Shown here: positions 14,711 through 22,234 of the stretch, piece by piece
How the letters are laid out: each line of letters starts with the position of its first letter
Numbering within the stretch: the first letter of the stretch is position 1
Source of the DNA: JAYZQT01 sp036136335
Lineage (GTDB): Bacteria; Pseudomonadota; Alphaproteobacteria; MPNO01; UBA830
Direction of reading: 5' to 3'
Assembly (NCBI GenBank): GCA_036136335.1
Contig: JAYZQT010000053.1
Location: 1 to 22,596 of the forward strand
Length of the DNA: 22,596 bases
Notes under the pieces: model-generated
What the model was told of the DNA's origin: nothing
The model's database searches: none
Seen by the model: the letters and a program-made list of their open reading frames with translations, nothing else
Program-made: the position numbers and the translations under genes

Positions 14711-15664
14711 TTACCAGAGCTCATTTCCCCATTCCTCGGAAATTACTCGTGCAATTGATGGAACCTTATGTTTCGATCCTTTCTTCCATACTTTCAGCTG
14801 CTCCTCCCATGTGATGTTGCGGTCATAGTCCCATTGCCGCTTTTCCTCGTCGAGATAGATTGGCGGTTCGTAGTCCAAAACGTATTTCCCCTGATGGGTG
14901 TCGTAATGTGCCGGTACCTTTATGCCGACCGTTTCAGAGAATGGTACGACTCGAGATAACCATTTCTGCCGCATTTCGTCATTTGAAGCGCCGCGAATTC
15001 GGTATGCGAGTTGGTCAGTTCGAGTTTTCAGGTTATCGGGCATCCCAAACCAAGCGGCACAAAGTGGAAAGTAAAAATCGACTGTTTCTTGCACCCGGCG
15101 GCGGCTTTCATCGGATTGGTTCCAAAAAAAGCGGGTCCAACGTTCTCCATGACTCACGTGGAATGTCTCTTCGTAGTTCACTTTCCGCAGTGACCGTGCG
15201 AAAGGTGCATAAGAGCAGTTTTCTTCTAAATCCACTGTTGTGATATAACCCGCCCGATCTCCATAGCACATTGAGACAACAGATTCGATATAGTCTTCAT
15301 GCGGAAATTCCAGCATTTGGAACGTACGCCATTGTTCCGGATCGCGGTCAAACAGGAAGCCATGAGTATCGTATCCAAAATCTTCAAGAATGCGGTACAT
15401 CATCTGGGCATGACCCAGTTCGTCTTGACACGCTGCAGCGATCGCTATCTTGTCCTCCAGCGTAGGTGACGTCTTGATAGCCGGGGAATAGGTTGGCAAC
15501 GTAACAACCTCCAAATCAGCCGCGATATGGATGGTATTCACCAGTACATCCCTGTAACGCGGCGTCATTTCCTCGACATCTTCCAGCTGATGCCCCGCTG
15601 CAACGCGTTCTTGCAGCGCCCGCTCCCGCGGATCTTCCTGGAGTTCTTTTAATGCCGTAGCCAT
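14711..15664 (-). CDS. PaaA-like diiron oxygenase catalytic subunit
   Basis: Ferritin-like protein related to PaaA, the diiron subunit that epoxidises phenylacetyl-CoA. Candidate iron ligands in the 317-residue form are Glu52 (LEVVTLP), Glu82 and His85 (CQDELGHAQMMY), Asp136 (YGDRAGY), and Glu166 and His169 (YEETFH), matching in order the SEIVGMLP, QDEAGHG, VDGAA and KEESFH motifs of E. coli PaaA. A catalytically competent diiron centre is therefore likely. The ATG at 15664 is preceded by AAAGG at ten bases. An in-frame ATG at 15739, one base after the tetR stop codon, would add a 25-residue lysine-rich tail and allow translational coupling. The substrate is probably a CoA thioester other than phenylacetyl-CoA, since no other paa genes are present and sequence similarity beyond the motifs looks modest. 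Confidence 0.85.
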   Translation of the reverse strand: MATALKELQEDPRERALQERVAAGHQLEDVEEMTPRYRDVLVNTIHIAADLEVVTLPTYSPAIKTSPTLEDKIAIAAACQDELGHAQMMYRILEDFGYDTHGFLFDRDPEQWRTFQMLEFPHEDYIESVVSMCYGDRAGYITTVDLEENCSYAPFARSLRKVNYEETFHVSHGERWTRFFWNQSDESRRRVQETVDFYFPLCAAWFGMPDNLKTRTDQLAYRIRGASNDEMRQKWLSRVVPFSETVGIKVPAHYDTHQGKYVLDYEPPIYLDEEKRQWDYDRNITWEEQLKVWKKGSKHKVPSIARVISEEWGNELW

Positions 15665-15740
15665 TCGATTGTTGCCTTTCTTGGACTGACGTGATGGTTT
15701 CTTAAGATTTTCTTGATTAACCTGCTTTGCGGCGGTCATA

Positions 15741-16397
15741 CTATTTTGCTGCGACGCCGTCGAACACGAAGTCGCGGAACGCGCGGGCAAAGTCCTGGCC
15801 CTTCAAATCTGCTCCCCGCATGTACCATTCAACGTAACATCCCTTGTTTGTCGCCATGATAACACTTGCCAACTCATTGGCCCCAATTCCCTTGCGAAAC
15901 AAGCCCTTGTTTTGCCCCGTTGCGACTGTTTCACGCAGGGCGTCTTCCATCCGAGCCATCAGTTCTATTAAACGGAGTTCGATTTCGTCGCCCGAGCCAT
16001 TGAACTCTGCACTCATCAGGATTGCCAGGAGCATATATTCAGTTTTTTCCGCTCCGATAACCGACTGTGACCGAACGAATGCGTTCAATCGATCCTTTGG
16101 ATCAAATCCTGCAGCTTCCATCGCTGCGAGGGTGGGCTCGACGGTCAACTCTTCAGTGCTGTCGAGCAAGGCTTTGAGAACGTTGGCTTTACTCTTGAAA
16201 TAAAAATATACCGCACCCTTGGTAAGACCTGCAGCTTGTGCGATTTCCTCTACGGTTGTCGCATGGTACCCTTGTGTGATGAACAGGGTCAGTGCTTTGG
16301 CCGTGAGCGCTTCAATACTAGCCGCTCGCTGCTCGCGCTTGGTTGCCGGTCGGCCCCGATTATCAGAGACAATCATATGTTCGGTTTGCGCATCCAC
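15741..16397 (-). CDS. TetR/AcrR-family transcriptional regulator
   Basis: Ligand-responsive repressor of 218 residues with the N-terminal TetR helix-turn-helix visible: ALTLFITQGYHATTVEEIAQ, then AAGLTKGAVYFYFKSKANVL (to about residue 73). The rest is a helical effector domain, LLALLM-like, with no recognisable ligand motif. It is the first gene of the oxygenase operon, and a palindrome overlapping its predicted promoter lies 18 bases before its start, so self-repression and induction by a pathway CoA ester or free acid is the natural reading. PaaX/PaaR-type TetR regulators bind phenylacetyl-CoA; whether this one does the same with another ligand is inference. The ATG at 16397 has TGGAG about ten bases upstream. 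The stop is directly followed by an in-frame PaaA-like start candidate. Confidence 0.92.
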   Translation of the reverse strand: MDAQTEHMIVSDNRGRPATKREQRAASIEALTAKALTLFITQGYHATTVEEIAQAAGLTKGAVYFYFKSKANVLKALLDSTEELTVEPTLAAMEAAGFDPKDRLNAFVRSQSVIGAEKTEYMLLAILMSAEFNGSGDEIELRLIELMARMEDALRETVATGQNKGLFRKGIGANELASVIMATNKGCYVEWYMRGADLKGQDFARAFRDFVFDGVAAK

Positions 16398-16414
16398 CAG
16401 TCGGCTCCATTTAC

Positions 16415-16454
16415 ATACTGATCGGACAGTATCTTACGGGAAATTTTCTTTCAA
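16415..16454 (-). promoter_or_regulatory. tetR promoter with overlapping TetR-type operator
   Basis: ATACTGATCGGACAGTAT (16415-16432) has perfect 6-base arms with a 6-base centre, the size and style of a TetR-family operator. Read leftward, a -35-like TTGAAA (16449-16454) and a weak -10-like TACTGT (16426-16431) are separated by 17 bases, so the palindrome covers the -10 box. Binding would block the promoter of the whole minus-strand operon. I saw no second copy elsewhere in the window. Confidence 0.6.
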
Positions 16455-16569
16455 CTGTTTGTTTGGGAAAATCTCATCGAACAATAGCTATTGCGACAGA
16501 GTTTTTAAATTTAACCGCATTTAATTGTTTGATATATTAAACTTGGACCTTCTACGTTAGATTAGAGAC

Positions 16570-16743
16570 ATGCACTTTAAGCTGAAAAAGGACGCTGGAA
16601 AGCGCGGCCGCATCGTAAAACCAGAGTATTTACTGGTTGGAGCGCTGCTCTTGGTCGGTGCCCTAGCAGTACCCGCAGTCAAGGACGTCTATTTGGTGCA
16701 GGCTTTTGTCCTGTCGTTATGCACGGGTCTTGGAATTCAATAG
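16570..16743 (+). CDS. 57-codon membrane ORF, possibly an N-terminal LivM remnant
   Basis: Short open frame MHFKLKKDAGKRGRIVKPEY followed by a hydrophobic stretch (LLVGALLLVGALAVPAV, residues 21-37) and a second hydrophobic part (YLVQAFVLSLCTGLGIQ, 41-57). The order basic tail, first membrane helix, short polar loop, then a Y-L-x-x-x-x-x-L-x-x-x-x-x-x-L-G-like helix resembles the start of a branched-chain amino acid ABC permease of the LivM type, cut off where that family continues with LNL and a Gly. The ribosome-binding site is weak. No continuation is visible in other frames after the stop. It may be a truncated gene or a genuine small membrane protein. Confidence 0.35.
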   Translation: MHFKLKKDAGKRGRIVKPEYLLVGALLLVGALAVPAVKDVYLVQAFVLSLCTGLGIQ

Positions 16744-16747
16744 AATA

Positions 16748-16774
16748 GTTGGCGCGGGTCTCCGTCCGCGCAAC
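16748..16774 (+). terminator. GC-rich hairpin after the small membrane ORF
   Basis: GTT with a bulged G then GCGCGG pairs with CCGCGCAAC across an 8-base loop, 4 bases after the stop codon at 16743. No T tract follows on either strand, so it may be a Rho-assisted or attenuating structure rather than a standard intrinsic terminator. It could also serve the VOC gene on the other strand. Confidence 0.35.
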
Positions 16775-16833
16775 TAGCAAAAGACCATCACCGAAAATCA
16801 GACTATTTCCAATCTAAGAAACGGCCCGCGGCA

Positions 16834-17328
16834 CTATCCGGGACGTTCAAAGTTTTTGTCCAGATGCCCCTTGCCTTTGAGATCACCCTGCTCAAAAAGC
16901 CATGTATACCCGCCTTCGGGATTGGTCAAGATTTCCCAGCAGTTATTGTCCATATCCCAGAAAAAGAAGGCATACGTACCATGCTGTAGGCGGGGTTTGC
17001 TAATTTTGTGAAGCCCCCAGATTTCTTTTTGCTCAATCACGGTCTTGTATGCCTTGTCAACCTCTGCCTGCGTTTTGACGTCTAACCCGTTGTGGTTCAG
17101 CAACGGCATTTCGTCTTCGCTGTTCTTCTGTTCAACCACGGCGATTGTGTTGTTGCCACCCAGCCGAATGAGCAGTGAAACGGGGCTAGTCCTGACCACC
17201 TCGAGCCCCAGAAATTCGGTATAGAACTCGCGCGCCCGATCCAAATTTTTGGATTCCAGCGTCCCATGCGATAAAAAATTTAAATTTAATGCTGGATCCT
17301 TTGATGTTTCTACGACTGGTGCGCTCAT
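16834..17328 (-). CDS. VOC-family protein (glyoxalase/bleomycin-resistance fold)
   Basis: A 164-residue vicinal oxygen chelate protein. The first unit has LSHGTLESKNLDRAREFYTE and FLGLEVVRTSP, which is a textbook VOC start with a metal-ligand His (LSHGTL). The second has LNHNGLDVKTQAEVDKAY (another likely ligand His), GTYAFFFWDMDNNCWEILT (with the Glu ligand) and a C-terminal tail. At least three potential ligands are present, so a metal-dependent extradiol-dioxygenase-like or glyoxalase-like activity is possible. The ATG at 17328 has GAGGGAAG just upstream and is preferred over one 21 codons further upstream. It is oriented like the oxygenase operon but separated from it by the small ORF and tetR promoter, so it has its own promoter, perhaps in the divergent region toward 17621. 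Confidence 0.85.
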   Translation of the reverse strand: MSAPVVETSKDPALNLNFLSHGTLESKNLDRAREFYTEFLGLEVVRTSPVSLLIRLGGNNTIAVVEQKNSEDEMPLLNHNGLDVKTQAEVDKAYKTVIEQKEIWGLHKISKPRLQHGTYAFFFWDMDNNCWEILTNPEGGYTWLFEQGDLKGKGHLDKNFERPG

Positions 17329-17462
17329 ATCTCTTCCCTCATTTTTTATTGCTGCCTGCCTCACAACGACATCTAGCGGCAACTCTATCATAAATTTTCT
17401 CTTTTTCTGAAGTCAAATTTGCAAGTCCGGGGTTGCGACATTCGTAACTTTAAGTTGCAACA

Positions 17463-17479
17463 AATTCTTCGTAAGAATT
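17463..17479. promoter_or_regulatory. Palindrome between the VOC gene and the DUF1285 cluster
   Basis: AATTCTTCGTAAGAATT has perfect 7-base arms around a 3-base centre and lies almost midway between the two divergent start codons (17328 and 17621). It could be an operator for either direction. No regulator is next to it, and the surrounding sequence is AT-rich, so chance is not excluded. Confidence 0.35.
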
Positions 17480-17620
17480 CATTTCTGGGTCAACTCGGGC
17501 GATTACCGACCTTCAAAACCCCTAATTAATAAAATGTATACAGCCGCAAGTAGTGTGATATTTGTTTGCTGGTTTGGGTATTGGTGCCATACATTTTCGG
17601 AAACAGGGTATGTTGGCGAT

Positions 17621-18196
17621 ATGTCTACAGCGTCTTTAACCAGTCTTGAAAGTGCCTTGGGCCAAAGTAATGCCGATGGCGGGATTTCCGTGGATTCACT
17701 CGGCGGCCCAAAGATGTGTGGCGATATTGACATCCGTGTTACTTCCGATGGGACGTGGCACTATTTGGGATCTCCGATCCTCCGGAAACCCCTTGTGAAA
17801 TTGTTCGCCAGTGTTTTGCGCCGAGAAGAAAATGGCGAATTCTGGTTGGTCACGCCGGCTGAAGTGTGCCGTATCAACGTAGATGATGCACCCTTTACAG
17901 CCGTTGAAATGATGGTTGAGGGGGTAGGTAAACACCAAAGACTGATTTTTCGTACCAATCTCGATGAAACAGTTGCCGCAGGTCCGGATCATATGATCAG
18001 GGTACAAATTGATGAACAGACCGCGGAGCCAAGGCCATATCTGCAGATTAGAGATGGGCTTGAAGCACTAATCGTTCGTGCTGTTTTTTATGAACTTGTT
18101 GAGATAGGCGAGGAGCGGCGGCGGAATGGCAAATCCTTATTAGGTGTTTGGAGCGACGGTATCTTCTGCGAGATTGGGGCGTTGGAAAATGGATGA
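17621..18196 (+). CDS. DUF1285 domain protein
   Basis: A 191-residue conserved protein of unknown function. The core IDIRVTSDGTWHYLGSPILRK, then LVKLFASVLRREENGEFWLV, VCRINVDDAPFTAVEMMVEG and the C-terminal LLGVWSDGIFCEIGAL are typical of DUF1285, as I recall the family. It begins the tightly linked set DUF1285, Nudix, DUF6111 and CCA-adding enzyme that recurs in alphaproteobacteria, so a role linked to RNA or CoA housekeeping is plausible but unproven. The ATG at 17621 is preferred; an in-frame ATG 29 codons upstream would add a hydrophobic, Cys- and Trp-rich peptide without family similarity. Its 3' end overlaps the Nudix gene by 8 bases. Confidence 0.85.
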   Translation: MSTASLTSLESALGQSNADGGISVDSLGGPKMCGDIDIRVTSDGTWHYLGSPILRKPLVKLFASVLRREENGEFWLVTPAEVCRINVDDAPFTAVEMMVEGVGKHQRLIFRTNLDETVAAGPDHMIRVQIDEQTAEPRPYLQIRDGLEALIVRAVFYELVEIGEERRRNGKSLLGVWSDGIFCEIGALENG

Positions 18197-18809
18197 CGGC
18201 AGATCGTGTGTTATCAGCGCATTTGAGGGGCCCGGGATCGATCCACCATCCTTGGATGACAGAGACACGCCCTCTGGCTGGATTTGTCAAAACAAAGACG
18301 TCATGCCAAAACGCGCAATCTCGGCTGCCGTTCTGGTGCCACTGATAGATCGGGGTGGCGGGATGACCGTGCTCCTTACACAACGGACTAGCCACCTAAA
18401 CAGCCACGCAGGGCAGATTTCCTTTCCCGGTGGCAAAACCGAAGATGACGATAGTAGCCCAGAAGAAACCGCGTTGCGGGAATCGAAAGAAGAAATCGGC
18501 TTACCGCTCGATCAGGTGGAAATTTTAGGTCGGTTGGGTCAGCGAACCACCGGCAGCGGATTTCAGGTGACCCCAGTGGTTGGACTAATTAGTGGTAGCG
18601 TCCGTTTTGTCGCCAACCCGAGTGAGGTAGCCAAAATTTTCGAGATGCCGCTTTCGTTTGTGATTGATTCCGCCAATCACAAGATCGAGACGCGCCTGAT
18701 GGAAGGCCTAGAGAGAAAGTTCTATGTACTACCCTATAACGGCTATTATATCTGGGGACTGACCGCACGTTTATTAGTGGCTCTTGGAAATACTTTGAAA
18801 CAGACATGA
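18189..18809 (+). CDS. Nudix CoA pyrophosphatase
   Basis: Hydrolyses CoA and its derivatives to 3'-phosphoadenosine monophosphate and 4'-phosphopantetheine, based on resemblance to NudL/PCD1-type Nudix enzymes. After ISAAVLVPLIDR comes a typical QRTSHLNSHAGQISFPGGK, where the UPF0035 CoA-binding signature (LLTQR and SxxHxGQ.SFPGG) is seen, followed by the Nudix box ending in ALRESKEEIGL, with the catalytic REx2EE. The box has one extra residue between its glycine and the REx2EE core, as is normal in the CoA subfamily. At 206 residues, the ATG at 18189 overlaps DUF1285 by 8 bases, and its stop overlaps the DUF6111 start (ATGA), so the genes are translationally coupled. Confidence 0.9.
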   Translation: MDDGRSCVISAFEGPGIDPPSLDDRDTPSGWICQNKDVMPKRAISAAVLVPLIDRGGGMTVLLTQRTSHLNSHAGQISFPGGKTEDDDSSPEETALRESKEEIGLPLDQVEILGRLGQRTTGSGFQVTPVVGLISGSVRFVANPSEVAKIFEMPLSFVIDSANHKIETRLMEGLERKFYVLPYNGYYIWGLTARLLVALGNTLKQT

Positions 18810-19117
18810 TCCGATTTCTTTTACTCACGCTAATACCTCTGATCGTGCCCTTCGCGGCATGGTATATATGGAAGGTATTCTCCGGGACCCCCAGAATTGA
18901 TCCGACAACAGGTGATCAGGCGCCTCCCAATTTGGAGATTGCCCCTCACGGCAAACTTCTCGGCGCTGGTTTTCTATTGATGATTTTGACAGTAGGAATT
19001 TTCTTGTTTGTGCACGACCAGTTCGCTGAAACACCATATAAAGCACTCGATGTTGATCGGGTCGAAGAGAGCGAGAAACGCCAGCCAGCCGGCGAGGTAC
19101 AGAAGAATTCCAAGTGA
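18806..19117 (+). CDS. DUF6111-like small membrane protein
   Basis: A 103-residue protein with two likely membrane segments, IRFLLLTLIPLIVPFAAWYI (2-21) and LLGAGFLLMILTVGIFLFVH (51-70), a proline-rich loop between them, and a charged C-terminal tail. No enzymatic motif is visible. The size, topology and position between the Nudix gene and the CCA-adding enzyme match the DUF6111 proteins of alphaproteobacteria; the family name is from memory of that neighbourhood. Its ATG overlaps the Nudix stop (ATGA) and its stop overlaps the cca GTG start, so it is translated as part of one coupled unit. Function unknown. Confidence 0.8.
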   Translation: MIRFLLLTLIPLIVPFAAWYIWKVFSGTPRIDPTTGDQAPPNLEIAPHGKLLGAGFLLMILTVGIFLFVHDQFAETPYKALDVDRVEESEKRQPAGEVQKNSK

Positions 19118-20379
19118 CTGGTATTGAGACGATTACACTACCGGAATCGATGGTTGCATCGGATGTTATGGAATTGTTTGATGCACTTCAGGCGGGTGGT
19201 GCATCCGTGCGCTTTGTCGGGGGCTGCGTCCGTGACGCTATTTTGCAAAGGCCGATTGCTGACATTGATGTAGCGACCGATGCGGAGCCGGCCCGGGTGC
19301 GGGAAATGCTGAAGGGGTGTCATATCAAGAGTGTGCCCACCGGGGTCGTCCACGGCACCTTGACGGTTGTTCCCCAAACACGCGCCTTCCATGTTACGAC
19401 GCTTCGGCGCGACATCAAGACTGATGGGCGCCACGCCACGGTCGCATATACCACAGACTGGGCTGAAGATGCCCGGCGCCGAGACTTCACGATTAACGGG
19501 ATGTATTTAGGGCGCGACGGCACGCTCCATGACTATGTTGGCGGGTTGGCTGACCTACATGAAGGTCGGGTCAGATTTATAGGAAGACCCAGCGATCGCA
19601 TTGCTGAGGATTACCTGCGAATTTTGCGTTTTTTCAGATTTCACGCAACGTATGGAAAATTGGAACCTGATCCCGAAGGTGTGGCCGCCTGCCAGGAGAT
19701 GGCCCTAAAGGCAAAAAATCTGTCCGGCGAGCGGATATGGCGTGAACTTAGCCGAACCCTCCGCGCACCGGAGCCGGGACCGGTGTTTAATGTAATGGAA
19801 GATATCGGTTTGTTGGGAGTAATTTTTGCCACAAAAGCCTCTGTGCCTCGTCTAACTTCACTTTCTGCGGTTGAGAAATGCGTTGCTTCTACGCCGGATC
19901 CCATCCGCAGACTGAGCGCGCTCACCCTAGATAACGAGGCGGCTGTGTCAAAAATTGCAGCGCGCTTAAGGTTATCGGGCGGTGAGACCGCCCGGATGCG
20001 CAGTCTTAGTGCTAATCAGGGGCAGGCATCTGCCGGTATGAAACAGGGACCGCTCTCGTGTTTAATGTACGATCTGGGTACAGAAGTTGTCTGCGATCTG
20101 ATTTTGCTCGAGTGGGCCGACCAGATCACCTCAGATAGAACCAAGCAAATCGATGTAGAGGACGATTGGAAAACCATTTGGGATATAGCTTCCACTTGGA
20201 CCCGGCCCCGGTTTCCTCTCAACGGTGCCGATCTTCTAAGAGCCGGTATAGAAGAGGGACCTCAGATTGGCATAATCTTGTCGACGATCGAGAAATGGTG
20301 GATCAGTGCTGCATTCCATCCCGACCGCGAAGCCTGTCTCAAAAAGCTCTGTGAATTTTTACAGGACCTACACCCTTAA
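19114..20379 (+). CDS. cca: CCA tRNA nucleotidyltransferase
   Basis: Adds or repairs the 3'-CCA end of tRNAs; class II nucleotidyltransferase, 421 residues. Motifs in order: RFVGGCVRDAIL (33-44), the metal-binding DIDVATDA (49-56, catalytic Asp-x-Asp), GVVHGTLTV, RRDFTINGMYL, and RIAEDYLRILRFFRFHATYG with the following RNA-binding domain. The GTG start at 19114 overlaps the previous stop (GTGA). Alphaproteobacteria commonly have this single-polypeptide form; the C-terminal third has no separate HD domain. It might instead be a poly(A) polymerase, but the flanking cluster is characteristic for the CCA enzyme. Confidence 0.93.
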   Translation: MTGIETITLPESMVASDVMELFDALQAGGASVRFVGGCVRDAILQRPIADIDVATDAEPARVREMLKGCHIKSVPTGVVHGTLTVVPQTRAFHVTTLRRDIKTDGRHATVAYTTDWAEDARRRDFTINGMYLGRDGTLHDYVGGLADLHEGRVRFIGRPSDRIAEDYLRILRFFRFHATYGKLEPDPEGVAACQEMALKAKNLSGERIWRELSRTLRAPEPGPVFNVMEDIGLLGVIFATKASVPRLTSLSAVEKCVASTPDPIRRLSALTLDNEAAVSKIAARLRLSGGETARMRSLSANQGQASAGMKQGPLSCLMYDLGTEVVCDLILLEWADQITSDRTKQIDVEDDWKTIWDIASTWTRPRFPLNGADLLRAGIEEGPQIGIILSTIEKWWISAAFHPDREACLKKLCEFLQDLHP

Positions 20380-20476
20380 AACTTTTGGCAGAAACAGGTT
20401 TTGATATTTCATCATATTGATACCACCATGGAATTTGGACAGTGTACATGTGATCATTAATCCGAATGGAGGGTAA

Positions 20477-22051
20477 ATGCTTACTGGATATGAATTGGTC
20501 TGGCTTTCGGCGGAACGCACGCCACACCACCCTGCACTCGTCGATGATGCTAGCGGTCGTAAGCTGACGTACGGAGAACTGTTGCTGGAGGTAGATCAGT
20601 TTGCGGCGGGTTTGGCTGCTGCCGGGATTGGCGCAGGCTCGCGCGTTGCGACAGCGTTGCCCACGACCTTGGAACATTCAATTTTTGTCCTCGCACTTAT
20701 GCGGCTGAACGCAGTGCCGGCAATGATCAATTTTCGCCTCAAACCAGAGGAAGTAGCGGGCCTGTGTGCGGCGGGTGGCATCCAGGGTGCCGCTATTCTA
20801 CCAGATCCAGCACTCGTTACGAATATTACTGCCGTTCTACCGGCGGGTGGACCGATATGGGTCGCTGGGCCTTTGGAGGGCGTGGAGAACAATATTGAGA
20901 GCTGCCGCGGTGATGCCTCCACTCTCCCGCCCTATGTGAAGCCTGAGCCAGAAGACCTAGCCTTCCTATATTATACATCTGGCACCACCGGACTGCCCAA
21001 GGCGGTGGTTCTTAACCACCGAACGACGGAGCCCCGGGTGATATGGCTATCAACGCAGGGGGGTCTTCGTCACGGAACGCACAATCGCGCACTCGGGTGC
21101 ATGCCACTTAGCCACGCGATTGGGTTTTACGGAGTTTTTTTAGTGACACTGGCCTTCAACGGGACGTTCTACATTGTTTCCGATTTTGATCCTGTGAAAA
21201 TTGTAGACCTGTTTGAGCGAGAAAAACTTAATTATGCATTCTGCATACCTACAATGTTTCAGGCCATGGTATCGGCACCGAATTATACTGCTGAAAAATT
21301 TGCCTCAATGGAATTGGCTTTGACTGGTGGTGTAACCATAGACCCCGGTCTATTGGAACATATTGATCGTGAATGGGGTGGAACGATCCGGCACATCTAC
21401 GGTACGACGGAGACTATGTGCTCACTCTATAATCCTGATCCGGTAGGTCGGCATGCGAGCCTGCGCCCGGGTTTTTACTCCCGAACGCGGATAGTTCGGA
21501 TCGGGGGCGACGGACCGGACGATGTCGTTGTGCCCGGAGAGGAAGGAGAGCTAATTGTCGATGCGGCAATTGATACGATTTTTTCTGAATACCTTGGACA
21601 ACCAGACGCTACGGCAGAAAAACTCCGCGAAGGCTGGTACTACACCGGCGATATGTTCCGACAGGAGAAGGATGGTGATGTAACGATTGTCGGACGGGTT
21701 GACGACATGATCCGTTCGGGTGGGGAAAGTATACATCCGGAAGAAGTAGAATCTGTTATTGAGTCGCACCACGCGGTTTCAGAAGTCAGCGTAGTAGGAA
21801 TAACAGATCCCAAGTGGGGGCAAATGGTGACCGCCTGTATAAAGTGTCATGGGGGTGACCCCGCCACTCTGGCCGTTGATATTGACCATTATTGCAGAGC
21901 ATCTACATTAGCTGGTTTCAAACGGCCAAAGGCCTATTTTTTTGTTGATGACTTGCCACGTAATGCCGCAAACAAAGTCCTACGCCGATTGCTGAGGGAC
22001 TCGGTCTTGAAGGCTCAGGGTGCCGGTGATACCAAATTTCGGCAATTGTGA
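20477..22051 (+). CDS. AMP-forming acyl-CoA ligase (ANL superfamily)
   Basis: A second acid-CoA ligase, 524 residues, not a close copy of the one at 6836. Family motifs: LAFLYYTSGTTGLPKAVVLN (161-180), IYGTTETM (A5), GWYYTGDMFRQ (A7), GRVDDMIRSGGESIHPEEVE (A8 hinge), and a C-terminal NAANKVLRRLL whose Lys500 is the adenylation lysine. The pattern is close to 4-chlorobenzoate-CoA ligase or fatty-acid/carnitine-CoA ligase relatives; substrate specificity is not deducible. ATG at 20477 has GGAGGG four bases upstream, so the start is well supported. It stands alone: 97 bases after cca and convergent with hemF. Whether it belongs functionally to the catabolic region further left is not shown by the sequence. 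Confidence 0.92.
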   Translation: MLTGYELVWLSAERTPHHPALVDDASGRKLTYGELLLEVDQFAAGLAAAGIGAGSRVATALPTTLEHSIFVLALMRLNAVPAMINFRLKPEEVAGLCAAGGIQGAAILPDPALVTNITAVLPAGGPIWVAGPLEGVENNIESCRGDASTLPPYVKPEPEDLAFLYYTSGTTGLPKAVVLNHRTTEPRVIWLSTQGGLRHGTHNRALGCMPLSHAIGFYGVFLVTLAFNGTFYIVSDFDPVKIVDLFEREKLNYAFCIPTMFQAMVSAPNYTAEKFASMELALTGGVTIDPGLLEHIDREWGGTIRHIYGTTETMCSLYNPDPVGRHASLRPGFYSRTRIVRIGGDGPDDVVVPGEEGELIVDAAIDTIFSEYLGQPDATAEKLREGWYYTGDMFRQEKDGDVTIVGRVDDMIRSGGESIHPEEVESVIESHHAVSEVSVVGITDPKWGQMVTACIKCHGGDPATLAVDIDHYCRASTLAGFKRPKAYFFVDDLPRNAANKVLRRLLRDSVLKAQGAGDTKFRQL

Positions 22052-22234
22052 TAGTGAGTGGATCCGTTCGGTAGTTTCCATGTGACGACCGGCCAACCAA
22101 CTGGTTTTGTGCTTCTGAATATTGCGCGCCCTAGACCAGTACTGGAATAGCATTTGATGTTATCCAAAATGTCATCGGTTATGATATCAGAGGTTTTCAA
22201 AATGGGACGACAGGACCTAATTTCGATTGAGGAG

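Noticed and set aside
22080..22110. Hairpin AACCA-AC-TGGTT after the second ligase as terminator
   Set aside because: The loop is only two bases and the stem five, so it would not fold as a terminator.
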